Notes: a model not told the origin generated them from the sequence alone. DNA of 64,000 bases from Staphylococcus debuckii (GCF_003718735.1 NZ_CP033460.1:1860001-1924000); one strand, 5' to 3'. Shown: positions 7,468 through 16,903, numbered from the stretch's first letter. Made by a program: numbers and translations.

Positions 7468-8557
7468 CCAAGGCCACCCCTTTTAGTATAGTCTCTATTT
7501 GTTCAAAGCACTGATCTATTTCATTAATCTGTGTATTTTTTGAAAATGAAATTCTGATATATTGATCTGCTTCTTGTTGTTCATCATTTATTTTATGCAT
7601 TAATCCATCACTTAGCAATAAACCATGACCGCATGCCGTGCCAGTTGAAATACAAATATTACGGCTTGATAGTGTCTGCATAATGTATTGACCTTCAAAA
7701 TGCGGCGTTAATAATCCAATTATATGAGGTGCATGGTGATTATATTTTAGAACTGTAAAATTTGCATCTTCTGCACGTGTTAATGCATGTTGATAATTTT
7801 TTTCTATATGCGCAATGTCCGCATCTAAAGAGAGTGCCTTCGTCATCGCTAATATACTAGGTACATCTAATGTCCCGTTTCTAGTACCTTCTTCATGAAA
7901 GTAATGTATATTTGTCGGTCTCAAAGATTTATGATCAATCAATAAAGCACCGCTTCCCTTTGTCCCATTAAATTTATGTCCTGAGAAAGCATAAGAAGTA
8001 AAATCATCAATATGCATATCTGCTATCTTATGCACAGCTTGAACACCGTCTACATGCACTGGAATATTCTGTTCCGCTCCCATAGCTGCTATTTCATGCA
8101 CGGGTAAGATATATCCGGTTTCCGAACTCACATGCTGCGCGATTAATAGCACAGTTTCATCTGTAATCAATTCAGCTAAACCTGTTAAATCAATCTCTCC
8201 ATTTTGATCTATAGGCATCTCTATGATTTCAAACTGCTTAGAAAAGGGTTCTAGCGCCGCAGCTATTGATGGATGCTCATACGGAGATACAATCACTCTG
8301 CCTTCAGGTGCTTGTTGCAGATAAGTAGTGATTGCAATTTGATTGGCATGAGAACCGCTCGTTGTAAAGAGCACTTCTTTTTTAGTCTTAAATTTTTCCT
8401 GTATGAACTTTCTGCTTGAATCCAGAGCCTCTCGCACCATTTCGCCACCTGCATGCAAACTCTCACTATTAAAAAATAGAGCTTTCTGTGCTTCTTGATA
8501 AATCTCTAACACTTCTTCTGCTGGTTTGGTTGTCGATGCATTATCTAAATAAATCAT
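7454..8557 (-). CDS. nifS: cysteine desulfurase dedicated to quinolinate synthase
   Basis: A 367-residue class V aminotransferase of the NifS/IscS fold: MIYLDNASTTKPAEEV start, PLP-Lys in FSGHKFNGTKGSGALL, and the catalytic Cys loop STGTACGHGLLLSD. Sulfur from cysteine would feed the [4Fe-4S] cluster of NadA; B. subtilis has the same pairing (NadF/NifS next to nadBCA). Transcribed divergently from nadBCA across 101 bases and co-transcribed with niaR (14-base overlap). Ribosome site GGGGGAAGCG just before the ATG at 8557. Confidence 0.92.
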   Translation of the reverse strand: MIYLDNASTTKPAEEVLEIYQEAQKALFFNSESLHAGGEMVREALDSSRKFIQEKFKTKKEVLFTTSGSHANQIAITTYLQQAPEGRVIVSPYEHPSIAAALEPFSKQFEIIEMPIDQNGEIDLTGLAELITDETVLLIAQHVSSETGYILPVHEIAAMGAEQNIPVHVDGVQAVHKIADMHIDDFTSYAFSGHKFNGTKGSGALLIDHKSLRPTNIHYFHEEGTRNGTLDVPSILAMTKALSLDADIAHIEKNYQHALTRAEDANFTVLKYNHHAPHIIGLLTPHFEGQYIMQTLSSRNICISTGTACGHGLLLSDGLMHKINDEQQEADQYIRISFSKNTQINEIDQCFEQIETILKGVALDEPS

Positions 8558-8609
8558 ATCGCTTCCCCCACTTGCATTTATCTTAATTATATGACAAAAT
8601 CATTGCATA

Positions 8610-8626
8610 CATACATGTTAACATAA
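8610..8626. promoter_or_regulatory. candidate NiaR operator in nifS/nadB divergent region
   Basis: The 101-bp divergent space contains the perfect 10-bp palindrome ATGTTAACAT (8615-8624) within GTAT/ATAC-rich flanks. NiaR is expected to act here because both transcripts belong to its known regulon. The exact operator is my guess. Confidence 0.45.
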
Positions 8627-8658
8627 TTGTATATACTAATGTAAATAGAGGTGTAAAC

Positions 8659-10233
8659 ATGAGACGGGTAATTATTGTTGGAAGTGGAATCGCCGCCCTT
8701 TCATTCATCCGTCATTTAAATCATGATATTGAAGTCGTTTGCATAACTAAAGATCAACTTACTGAGAATAATAGTAACTTTGCGCAAGGCGGTATCTGTT
8801 TTTCTAAAAATGAAAGCGATGACGGCTTAGCTCATAGTATTGATACATTTAAAGCTGGCGCTGAGATGGGTGATTTTGAAGTGATTCAAGAAGTCATTAC
8901 TAAAAGTTACCCTTTTATTCAGGAGTTAATTGATGAAGGTTTATCTTTTGATAAAAACTCCAAATCAGGAGAACTCGATTATGCAATGGAAGGCGCACAT
9001 TGTAAGCCTAGAATTTTGCATGCTGGCGGAGACCAGACAGGTAAATTCATTGCTCAGCATATGGTCGCACATTTAGACCATCCAAACTTATCTATTATTG
9101 AAGAAACAGAAGTCATCGATTTATTAACTAACACAGCAGAGGAAATTTGCGGTGTTTTAACTTTAGATTGTAATAATAATTTAGAAAGTATAGAAGCAGA
9201 TGCTGTGGTTTTAGCGACTGGCGGAATTAATAATGTGTTTACAACTAATTCCAATATTCCCCTCTCCTTAGCATCAGGCCCTATCTTGGCACTACATCAC
9301 GAGTTGACACTAGAAAGTATGGAAATGATTCAATTCCACCCTACATTGCTCGGCAAACCTAAAGCAGCATTCAGTTTAGTTTCTGAAGCCGTTCGAGGTG
9401 CAGGCGCAATACTAGTAAATGAAACTGGCGAACAATTTATGGATGAATTGCATCCTCTGAAAAGTTTAGCTCCTCGCGATATTACAAGCAGAGCTTTATA
9501 TCATCAACAACAAAAGGGTCATGAATGTTACTTAAATATCAAAGCAATCCCTCATTTCCCTGAACGTTTCCCTACTATTTATGCAGCGGTACAAAAGCAT
9601 TATCCAGGCGCAATGTTGCAGCAGCTTATACCTGTAACACCTGGTGCGCATTATACGGTTGGAGGCATTCAAACTAAAGTTGATGGGTCAACCGCTCATG
9701 AAAATGTTTATGCTATCGGAGAAGCAGCTTGTACCAACTTTCATGGTGCAAATCGCTTAGCAAGCAACTCCTTGCTCGAAGGACTCGTAATGGGCGCTTT
9801 AGCAGCCGATAAAGTCAATCAAACTATCCGACCTATCGACCCGATACATTTCCAACACAGTATTCAAATACCTGCAATTAGCGAAGCGGATGCTCAAACC
9901 TTGCAAAATCAAAGCTTTGACGTCTTAGGAGTCGAAAGAAATGCAGCTCAGATGAAAACATACTTGGAAAAAATTCAAGAAGTTCTGACGGATGCACCTA
10001 TTACAGAAAACATTACTAAATCAGCTTGGCAGCGTTACTGTACGGTTAAAATGCTGCAATTGATTTGTACATCAGCGCTTGAACGCAACGAATCTAGAGG
10101 CGTTCATTATAGAACGGATTACCCAGCTCAAAATAACAATTGGCAAAAGCAAGTTGTAGAACTTAAATCAGGAGGCAAGGAAAATGTTAAATCCATTACT
10201 CGTACGCGAGAAAATCACTCAATTCTACATTGA
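8659..10233 (+). CDS. nadB: L-aspartate oxidase
   Basis: Oxidises L-aspartate to iminoaspartate, the first step of de novo NAD synthesis. The 524-residue flavoprotein shows the N-terminal dinucleotide motif IIVGSGIAALSF, the ILHAGGDQTGK segment, SMEMIQFHPTLLG, the active-site R in SEAVRGAGA, PGAHYTVGGI and the second FAD contact GANRLASNSLLEG. It belongs to the succinate dehydrogenase/fumarate reductase flavoprotein family; the HPTLL and GAHYT versions and the neighbours single out NadB. Ribosome site GAGGTG. Its 3' end overlaps nadC by 50 bases, more than in most operons, but the length is normal. Confidence 0.95.
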   Translation: MRRVIIVGSGIAALSFIRHLNHDIEVVCITKDQLTENNSNFAQGGICFSKNESDDGLAHSIDTFKAGAEMGDFEVIQEVITKSYPFIQELIDEGLSFDKNSKSGELDYAMEGAHCKPRILHAGGDQTGKFIAQHMVAHLDHPNLSIIEETEVIDLLTNTAEEICGVLTLDCNNNLESIEADAVVLATGGINNVFTTNSNIPLSLASGPILALHHELTLESMEMIQFHPTLLGKPKAAFSLVSEAVRGAGAILVNETGEQFMDELHPLKSLAPRDITSRALYHQQQKGHECYLNIKAIPHFPERFPTIYAAVQKHYPGAMLQQLIPVTPGAHYTVGGIQTKVDGSTAHENVYAIGEAACTNFHGANRLASNSLLEGLVMGALAADKVNQTIRPIDPIHFQHSIQIPAISEADAQTLQNQSFDVLGVERNAAQMKTYLEKIQEVLTDAPITENITKSAWQRYCTVKMLQLICTSALERNESRGVHYRTDYPAQNNNWQKQVVELKSGGKENVKSITRTRENHSILH

Positions 10234-11017
10234 GGATAACCAATACGGGGACTTAGCAACACACATCTTTGATCAGACACAAATAGGTACGCTCACTTTA
10301 AAGTCCAAAGATACAGGAATTTTTTGCGGTGAGTCTATCATTAATGAATCTTTTAAATTATTAGATGCAACGGTTGAAATTTCATTAAAAGTAAAAGATG
10401 GAGATAATATCCATCCTGAAGATATTATTGCTCAAATCAAAGGTCCGGTCTATGTCCTATTAACAATGGAGCGTATTGTATTGAACTTGATTCAGCGTAT
10501 GTCAGGTATTGCTACTAAAACAAGACGCATCGCCGATAAAATTGCACATACTTCTACGCGTCTTGTAGATACGCGCAAGACTACTCCTGGACTTGGTATC
10601 TTTGAAAAATTTGCTGTTACTGTTGGCGGCGGATTTAATCATCGTCGTTCGCTCAATGACGGTTTAATGTTAAAAGATAATCATATCGCCTTTAGTAAAT
10701 CGATGGAAGCAGCCATTGAAAATGCCAAAAAAGTTGTAGGACCGATGGATAAAATAGAAGTTGAAATTGAAAATGAAGACATGTTGCAAACTGCCATTTC
10801 GAATAATGTAGATATTATTATGTTCGACAATCAAAAACCTGAATGGATTGCTGAACATATCAGTCTAGTCCCTGATGCAATTCAAACAGAAGCATCTGGA
10901 AACATCAATGAATCGAACGTTGTTGAATATGCTGAGACAGGTGTCGACTATATCTCAATGGGTTCCCTATTCTATGCGCAAAACGCGCTCGATATTTCTG
11001 CAAAGGTTGTGATTTAA
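10184..11017 (+). CDS. nadC: nicotinate-nucleotide pyrophosphorylase (quinolinate phosphoribosyltransferase)
   Basis: Converts quinolinate and PRPP to nicotinate mononucleotide. 277 residues, with the N-terminal substrate-binding domain (EDNQYGDLATH), then the alpha/beta barrel: LNLIQRMSGIAT, the phosphate-binding Arg/Lys in TRLVDTRKTTPGL, GGGFNHRRSLNDGLMLKDNH, KIEVEIEN, DIIMFDN and the final YISMGSLF. The ATG at 10184 follows GGAGG 9 bases upstream, inside the nadB frame, so the 50-base overlap is real. nadA begins immediately at its stop codon. Confidence 0.95.
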   Translation: MLNPLLVREKITQFYIEDNQYGDLATHIFDQTQIGTLTLKSKDTGIFCGESIINESFKLLDATVEISLKVKDGDNIHPEDIIAQIKGPVYVLLTMERIVLNLIQRMSGIATKTRRIADKIAHTSTRLVDTRKTTPGLGIFEKFAVTVGGGFNHRRSLNDGLMLKDNHIAFSKSMEAAIENAKKVVGPMDKIEVEIENEDMLQTAISNNVDIIMFDNQKPEWIAEHISLVPDAIQTEASGNINESNVVEYAETGVDYISMGSLFYAQNALDISAKVVI

Positions 11018-12118
11018 ATGTTTAACCCTATGTTGTCTGTATCAAAATCTATTCCTGAAAAATATTTACAAATGTCACAAGAAGAATTAGAAAATCATAT
11101 TCAAAATATTAAAGATGAGCTCGGCGACCGTTTATTTATGCCGACGCATCATTATCAAAAAGATGAAGTCGTACAATTTGCTGATATTACTGGAGACTCT
11201 TTAGAATTAGCAAGAATCTGTAAAGAAAATACAGCTGCTGAATACTTTGTCTTCAACGGTGTGCATTTTATGGCTGAAACAGCCGATATCTTAACAAGCG
11301 ATTCACAAGATATCTATCTTCCAGACTTATCAGCAGGTTGCTCTATGGCAGATATGGCAAATATCACACAAGCTTTACATGGTTATGATGTCTTAACTGA
11401 ACAGTTCAATTTAGATATCTTGCCATTGACTTATGTGAACTCTACAGCAGCAATCAAGAAATTTGTCGGTGAACATGGCGGTTCTTGTGTTACCAGTGGA
11501 AATGCAAAATCTGTAGTAGATTGGGCTTTGAAGCAAGGTAAAGTCATTCTCTTCTTGCCTGACCAACATTTAGGAAGAAACACTGCATATGATTTAGGCA
11601 TTCCGCTAGAACAAATGGCTGTATGGGATCCGATTGCAAAAGAACTTGTTTATGAAGGTAATTTAGATGACTTACGTATCGTTTTATGGAAAGGTCATTG
11701 CTCAGTACATGAAAAATTCCATAAAGCACATATTGATTTAGCACGTGAACGTGACCCTGAAATTAATGTCATCGTTCATCCAGAATGTGAATTCGAGGTC
11801 GTTCAAGCTGCGGATTATGCAGGTTCTACACGTTATATCATTGAAACAATTAAAAATGCACCTAAAGGGTCACGTTGGTTAGTCGGCACAGAAATGAACT
11901 TAGTCAGTCGTTTAAAAGAAACCTACCAAGATATTACTATCGATTCACTTAATCCTTTGATGTGTTCTTGTTTGACAATGAATCGAATCGACTTGCCTCA
12001 CCTAGCTTGGTGTCTAGATAAAATTTTAGATGGCAATAAAGATAATATTATTAAAGTTGATGCAGAAACAGCTAAATATGCAAAAGAAAGTTTAGATCGC
12101 ATGTTAAGCATCACATAA
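11018..12118 (+). CDS. nadA: quinolinate synthase
   Basis: Condenses iminoaspartate with dihydroxyacetone phosphate using a [4Fe-4S] cluster. 366 residues, the long Bacillus form. Probable cluster cysteines lie at residue 108 (DLSAGCSMADM), in HPECEF and in the C-terminal MCSCLTMN. Substrate-binding motifs include LFMPTHHYQKDEV, TYVNSTAAIKKF, CVTSGNA and the PDQHLGRNTA loop. ATG directly abuts the nadC TAA. Last gene of nadBCA; a strong terminator follows. The oxygen-sensitive cluster explains the dedicated nifS across the divergent promoter. Confidence 0.95.
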   Translation: MFNPMLSVSKSIPEKYLQMSQEELENHIQNIKDELGDRLFMPTHHYQKDEVVQFADITGDSLELARICKENTAAEYFVFNGVHFMAETADILTSDSQDIYLPDLSAGCSMADMANITQALHGYDVLTEQFNLDILPLTYVNSTAAIKKFVGEHGGSCVTSGNAKSVVDWALKQGKVILFLPDQHLGRNTAYDLGIPLEQMAVWDPIAKELVYEGNLDDLRIVLWKGHCSVHEKFHKAHIDLARERDPEINVIVHPECEFEVVQAADYAGSTRYIIETIKNAPKGSRWLVGTEMNLVSRLKETYQDITIDSLNPLMCSCLTMNRIDLPHLAWCLDKILDGNKDNIIKVDAETAKYAKESLDRMLSIT

Positions 12119-12128
12119 AAATTCAGGG

Positions 12129-12168
12129 TTGGGACCTTACTAGAATAGAGGTCCCAATCTTTTTTGTT
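12129..12168 (+). terminator. terminator of nadBCA
   Basis: TTGGGACCT pairs with AGGTCCCAA across an 11-base loop, followed by TCTTTTTT. Confidence 0.9.
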
Positions 12169-12232
12169 TGAATTATGTATAACGAACAATTTTGTAGTGA
12201 TGGTTGGTGTGAAGGTGATAGACTGGGCCAAG

Positions 12233-12312
12233 TGTATAGGCATGAGTAGAGGGCTTCGACACTTTCGCCCCTATCTGTATAGGCAGCCATCCTGAGCCTC
12301 GACAGTTTCGCC
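12233..12312. repeat. 37-nt imperfect direct repeat, two copies
   Basis: 12233-12269 and 12276-12312 share TGTATAGGCA at one end and CGACA[C/G]TTTCGCC at the other, with a diverged middle; period 43. The repeat lies in the 218-base non-coding gap between the nadA and hydrolase terminators. No coding frame is convincing. Confidence 0.65.
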
Positions 12313-12338
12313 TTAAACTCATCGCATGAAAAGAAGCT

Positions 12339-12378
12339 GGACAGTAATAACATTATTTAAAGTTATTACTGTCCCACT
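12339..12378 (-). terminator. terminator of hydrolase-like gene
   Basis: Perfect 13-base stem (GGACAGTAATAAC with GTTATTACTGTCC) and a 10-base AT loop, 12 bases past the stop codon. T-rich tail on the minus strand is modest. Confidence 0.7.
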
Positions 12379-12385
12379 TCCCTAT

Positions 12386-12943
12386 CTATCTCGATATTCT
12401 TTTCATCATATTATTTTTGAGTGCTAAAAATGTATCATAGCCATCATCGGTAGTAAAATGTCCACCATTCTTGATGACACGACTTTTTCCTCCGAGTTTT
12501 TCAATCAAATCTTCAGTATCTTTATATGGAACATAAGGGTCATCCGTTGAACATAAACCGTAGAAGTAATCAATTCTCTCTTTCAAACTTTCATAATCCA
12601 ATGTCACATCATTTGCTTGAAGACTCTGATTCACATCTTTGGCTTCTGGACCAAACCCTGCAATGCTGAAAAAGCCTTCTATGCGTTTTTCAGTATGGAC
12701 ATCAAGATATTTCAAGCCTGCTAAAGTTCCAAATCCGTGGGTAACAAAGTACGTATCATGCTTTTCAATATCAATTTGTTCATTGAGTTGGTCTAACCAC
12801 TCACCCATATTGACAGGAGTTGAATGTTTGATATTACAAATATTCATATCGTAGCCTTCTAATTTTAAGGATTGTTCTAACCATTCATACCAATTAGAAT
12901 GCGCATTCGCACCTTGGGCATGAATCAAAATAATTTTAGTCAT
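12386..12943 (-). CDS. RBBP9/YdeN-type alpha/beta-hydrolase fold protein lacking the nucleophile serine
   Basis: About 185 residues: beta1 IILIHAQGANAHSNWYEWLEQ, then the nucleophile-elbow position, a putative Asp in STDDPYVP and the His in NGGHFTTDDG. This is the plan of the small YdeN/RBBP9 serine hydrolases. At the elbow, where B. subtilis YdeN has AHSLG (from memory), this protein has THGFG, so the serine is glycine and ordinary esterase activity is unlikely. ATG at 12943 is preferred (GAGGTGA upstream) over the GTG three codons earlier. It follows the heme operon but is separated by a terminator. Confidence 0.8.
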   Translation of the reverse strand: MTKIILIHAQGANAHSNWYEWLEQSLKLEGYDMNICNIKHSTPVNMGEWLDQLNEQIDIEKHDTYFVTHGFGTLAGLKYLDVHTEKRIEGFFSIAGFGPEAKDVNQSLQANDVTLDYESLKERIDYFYGLCSTDDPYVPYKDTEDLIEKLGGKSRVIKNGGHFTTDDGYDTFLALKNNMMKRISR

Positions 12944-12967
12944 AGTGCTCACCTCTCACTCAATAGG

Positions 12968-13036
12968 AAAAGACCTGAATCCTCAGGTTCATCTTGTTGT
13001 ATCTCTACAATGAACCTGTTATCAGGTCATTTTTGG
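12968..13036 (-). terminator. terminator of hem operon
   Basis: Long interrupted stem: GACCTGA/TCAGGTC outside and CAGGTTCAT/ATGAACCTG inside with a 17-base loop; T-run (TCTTTTCC) on the minus strand. Confidence 0.8.
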
Positions 13037-13158
13037 TTGTCTATTTTTACTACAAGATACTATTCTCAAACAAGATTGAATTTCTAATAGCAATAGATTA
13101 AGCTCATAACTTTCAAAGGTCAATACAATTTTCAGAACATTCACAAATTGTATTTATT

Positions 13159-14558
13159 TTACTTAATCGTTTGAGCCAACTCTTCTACTGCATCTTTTCC
13201 TTGTTGAATACAATCCGGTAATCCAACTGCTTCAAAGCCTGCTCCTGTAATGCGTAAATGCGGATACGTTTGACGTATATGGTCTTGGATTTGACGAATA
13301 TGGTCTATATGCCCTACATGATATTGCGGCATGCTTTTAGGCAAACGATTCACAATCGTAAACTCAGGATTGCCTTTAATAGTCATCATTTGACTTAAAT
13401 CTTTTCTCACTGTAGAAACAATTTCTTCATCCGTCATTTCTTCTAAGATATGGTCTCCTGGTTTACCTACATACGCTCTGAGCAGTACTTTGCCTTCAGG
13501 GGTAGTAAACGGCCATTTCTTACTTGTCCAAGTACAAGCAGTAATACGTGTATCCGAGGTTCTGGCTATTACGAATCCAGTCCCATCATAAGTATTTTCA
13601 ACATCTTTTTCATCAAAAGCCAATACTACTGTGGCAACTGAAGTACTGTCCATCGTTTTGAAGTAATCTAGTGCTGGATCTTCACTGAACCATTGCATAA
13701 AAGTTTGATGCGGGACAGTCACTAATACGCCATCATAGGAATGTTTTTCACCATTATAAACAATATCATAGCCGCGTTGAGAACCGATAATGTCTTCTAC
13801 TTTAGTGTTGAATTTAATTTCAGTTCCTTGCTCAGATACAGCTTTTTCTAATGCTTCAATGAATGACGTCAAACCGTGTCTGAACTGTTTGAATTGGCCT
13901 TTCGGTGCACCAGGATATAATTTCTTCTGATTCTGTCTGAGTTGTTTCTCATAGCGCATTCCCTTAATCAAACTGCCGTATTGTTCTTCACGTTCTTTAA
14001 AGTTTGGAAATGTACTCATTAAACTCAAATCATCAATGTTTGTGCCATAAATACCGCCCATCAGAGGTTCAATTAGGTTTTCAAGCACTTCGTCACCTAA
14101 TCGTTCTCTGAAAAAGTCACCGACAGAGATATCCCCTTTCGGCATCTCAACCGGTTTCTTAACAAGATCCATAGCTGCTCGGATTTTGCCTTTAACAGAA
14201 ATCAATTTGGTACTGATAAATGGTTTAACATCAGTAGGAATCCCCATGATAGAACCGCCTGGAATTGGATACAAACGATTGTTGGCATAGATATAAGATT
14301 GTCCTGTTTGATTGGTAATTAAATCGTCACCTAACCCAATGGCTTCAGCTAGTTCGGTCATAATCTTTTTTCTGCCTAGATACGATTCTGGACCTAATTC
14401 GATAGTATATCCATCTTTACGATAAGTTTGTATTTTTCCGCCGGCACGATTCGTTGCTTCTAGCACGTCTACAGTGTACTGGGGATATTCTTTTTTAAAT
14501 AGTATGCTGCTGACAAGCCTGTGATGCCTGCCCCAATAATTGCAACTCGCTTAGTCAT
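13159..14558 (-). pseudogene. hemY: coproporphyrinogen III oxidase (HemY/CgoX), frameshifted near the N-terminus
   Basis: Last gene of hemE-hemH-hemY (also called hemG). It would make coproporphyrin III in the Gram-positive heme pathway. The frame from ATG 14558 reads MTKRVAIIGAGITGLSAAYY then LKK and, after an A6 run at 14496-14491, goes out of frame to a TAG at 14471-14469 (29 codons). One extra A restores KKEYPQYTVDVLEATNRAGG and the remaining ~435 residues, which are intact (PESYLGRKKIMTEL, PGAPKGQFKQF, GAGFEAVGLPDC). A GTG at 14466 opens the long frame but would lack the FAD-binding GxGxxG. ATG overlaps the hemH stop by 8 bases. It may be a sequencing error, slippage or true loss. Confidence 0.85.
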
Positions 14559-15507
14559 GCTTATCCTCTTCTTTCACTGAAAAAACTGAATAGACTTCGT
14601 CTGCCATAGCGCCGATAAATAGATCATCAGTATTTGGCATAGGCGGGCGGTGATATACTGCGCCGATTTCATCACACACTACTTTACATTCATAATCGTT
14701 ATCGTAAAGCACTTCTAAATGGTTGCATACAAAGCCCACTGGTGTATAGATGAAATGTTTGTAGCCATGTTCTTTATATAATTCGCGTGTTAAATCTTGA
14801 ACATCAGGTCCCAACCAAGGCGTACCTGTGTTTCCTTCTGACTGCCAACCTTGTGCAGTATGTTCTATATTTGATAACTCAGATAACAAGTTTTTAGTAT
14901 CTGTGAGTTGATCAGGATATGGGTCATGTGATTCCATAATCATTTTTTCAGGCAAACTGTGAGCTGAAACAACCAGAACCGTATCATCATGTTCTTCTTC
15001 TGGTATCTCAGTTAAGGTTTGATTAATTTGTTTCACCCAATATTGTATAAATTTCGGTTGTTGGTAAAAGCTTTTTACATGTGTCAGCTGAATACCGTAT
15101 TTTTCCGCTTCTTCATTAGCTCTTTTATCGTAAGAACCTACTGAAAAATTAGAGAAGTGCGGAGCAAGCACAATGGTAACAGCTTCTTTAATGCCGTCTG
15201 CGTTTATTTGTTTCAATGCATCTTCGATATAAGGATGAATATGTTTTAATCCGATATACAGTTTAAATTCTATATCTTGATCTTTATACATGACATTCAA
15301 TTTATCTCTCAAAGCTTCTGCTTGAGCATCTGTAATTTTAGCTAAAGGAGAGATGCCCCCTATAAATTTGTAGCGGTCTTTTAAATCTTGTACTTCTTCA
15401 GGTGAAGGTTTTTTGCCGTGACGTATATCTGTATAGTACGCCTCTATATCACTTTCTTTATATGGCGTTCCATAAGCCATCACTAATAGACCAACTGTTT
15501 TAGTCAT
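14551..15507 (-). CDS. hemH: coproporphyrin ferrochelatase
   Basis: Inserts Fe(II) into coproporphyrin III (CpfC). 318 residues. Visible motifs: VMAYGTPYKESDIEAYYTDI, the metal-site His in VLAPHFSNFSVGSYDKRA, VVSAHSLPEK, WQSEGNTGTPWLGPDVQD, and GFVCNHLEVLYDNDYEC with the catalytic Glu. I moved the start to ATG 15507, which has GGAAGGG 6 bases upstream and matches the S. aureus N-terminus; the longer frame begins seven codons earlier without a good site. Middle gene of the heme operon: 30 bases after hemE, 8-base overlap with hemY. Confidence 0.95.
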   Translation of the reverse strand: MTKTVGLLVMAYGTPYKESDIEAYYTDIRHGKKPSPEEVQDLKDRYKFIGGISPLAKITDAQAEALRDKLNVMYKDQDIEFKLYIGLKHIHPYIEDALKQINADGIKEAVTIVLAPHFSNFSVGSYDKRANEEAEKYGIQLTHVKSFYQQPKFIQYWVKQINQTLTEIPEEEHDDTVLVVSAHSLPEKMIMESHDPYPDQLTDTKNLLSELSNIEHTAQGWQSEGNTGTPWLGPDVQDLTRELYKEHGYKHFIYTPVGFVCNHLEVLYDNDYECKVVCDEIGAVYHRPPMPNTDDLFIGAMADEVYSVFSVKEEDKHD

Positions 15508-15537
15508 TTTAAACCCTTCCTTTACCATTCATTTTTC

Positions 15538-16575
15538 TTACTTTCTTTGTGTATAATCATGAACGTAAGCAGTCACTTTTTTCAAAGTAGCTGGATCTAC
15601 TTCAGGAAATACACCATGTCCTAAATTAAAAATATGTTTCCCGTGCTGCATACCTTCATCTAATATTTTATCTAATCGTGGTTGTATAACATCCCAAGGT
15701 GCTAATAATAAAGAAGGATCTAAGTTGCCTTGTATTGTCTTAGATACGCCTGAATCTGAAGTTTCTTTGATAGTAGTGCGCCAATCAATCCCTAAGACAT
15801 CAATCGGCAATTTATTCCACTCTTCAATAAGATGAGTTGCATTCACTCCAAATAAAATAATCGGCACATCGTGTTGTGCTTTAATGCCTTTAATCAAACG
15901 TTCCATTGATGGTTTAATATAATAATTGAAATCTGTGGCGTTTAATGCACCAATCCATGAATCAAAGATTTGAATGAGTTCAGCACCCGCTTCTATTTGT
16001 GCACTTGCATATGCAATCGACATCTCTACTAAATGATCCATTAAAGCAAACCAAGTTGCTTCGTCTCTATACATCATTGCTTTAGTAAAGTGATAATTTT
16101 TAGAAGGCCCGCCTTCAATCATATAGCTGGCTAAAGTAAACGGTGCGCCGACAAAACCTATTAATGGTACATTTAATTTTTCTTCTGTTAACAGCTTGAT
16201 TGTATCTAATACATAAGGAACGTCACGTTTGGGATCAATCTGTCCCAACTTTTCAACGTCTTGAACTGTTTTAATGGTATTACTGATAACAGGGCCGATT
16301 CCAGATTTAATTTCGACATCTACTCCAATAGGTTGAAGCGGTGTCATAATATCTTTATAAAGTATCGCTGCATCAGTTTGATAATTATCAACAGGCAAAT
16401 GTGTAACATAGGCACATAATTCAGGTTGATGTGTAATTTCAAATAACGAGTATTTTTCTTTTAAGGCGCGGTATTCCGGCTGAGATCTGCCGGCTTGACG
16501 CATGAACCACACGGGTGTGTGCGCTACCTCTTCTCCCTTAATCATTTTTAAAATTGTATTATTTTTACTATGCAC
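15538..16575 (-). CDS. hemE: uroporphyrinogen decarboxylase
   Basis: Decarboxylates uroporphyrinogen III to coproporphyrinogen III. 345 residues with the signature [16 protein letters not shown], the catalytic Asp in [16 protein letters not shown], the FDSWIGAL motif and [11 protein letters not shown]. Start is GTG at 16575 (GTG CAT AGT AAA), with GGGAGGA 7 bases upstream, matching the S. aureus VHNKNNT start; an ATG nine codons earlier lacks a ribosome site. First gene of hemE-hemH-hemY. Confidence 0.95.
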   Translation of the reverse strand: MHSKNNTILKMIKGEEVAHTPVWFMRQAGRSQPEYRALKEKYSLFEITHQPELCAYVTHLPVDNYQTDAAILYKDIMTPLQPIGVDVEIKSGIGPVISNTIKTVQDVEKLGQIDPKRDVPYVLDTIKLLTEEKLNVPLIGFVGAPFTLASYMIEGGPSKNYHFTKAMMYRDEATWFALMDHLVEMSIAYASAQIEAGAELIQIFDSWIGALNATDFNYYIKPSMERLIKGIKAQHDVPIILFGVNATHLIEEWNKLPIDVLGIDWRTTIKETSDSGVSKTIQGNLDPSLLLAPWDVIQPRLDKILDEGMQHGKHIFNLGHGVFPEVDPATLKKVTAYVHDYTQRK

Positions 16576-16602
16576 CTCAGTATCCTCCCACAATAAAATC
16601 AT

Positions 16603-16903
16603 TCTAATCTATCATAGCATATCACTAGAATATACGTATTTTAAACCTTTTAAATGTCATAAAAATGACATACTGAAAGTTCATCTCGTTTCATTTTAAA
16701 TCATACATTCTTCATTATGACATAATTAAGCTTTACTCTCATTCTACATACTCATGAAATCTGCAGTTTATATTCAAGAAATGAATTTGTTTTTATTCCA
16801 TCATTCTGTGGTATTAAGATATAATATACATACTAGCAAATATGTATGCGCTAGCATTTAAGACGTGTTCGTCGTATAATTAAGAGAAAAGGGGAAATTT
16901 ACC
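16603..16903. other. hemE/traP divergent intergenic region
   Basis: About 300 AT-rich bases carrying both promoters. A TATAAT at 16876-16881 is a likely -10 for traP. The CTAGC...GCTAG / CATAC...GTATG overlapping dyads at about 16829-16857 could form alternative small stems. No riboswitch core or heme-regulator site is recognised. Confidence 0.4.

Noticed and set aside
10184..10233. 50-base nadB/nadC overlap as a sign of frameshift in nadB
   Set aside because: Both proteins have normal length and the nadC ribosome site sits correctly inside nadB; a plain overlap is enough.
12968..13036. Possible riboswitch in the long hairpin after hemY
   Set aside because: The structure is a single interrupted stem with a T-run and no conserved riboswitch core; it reads as a terminator.
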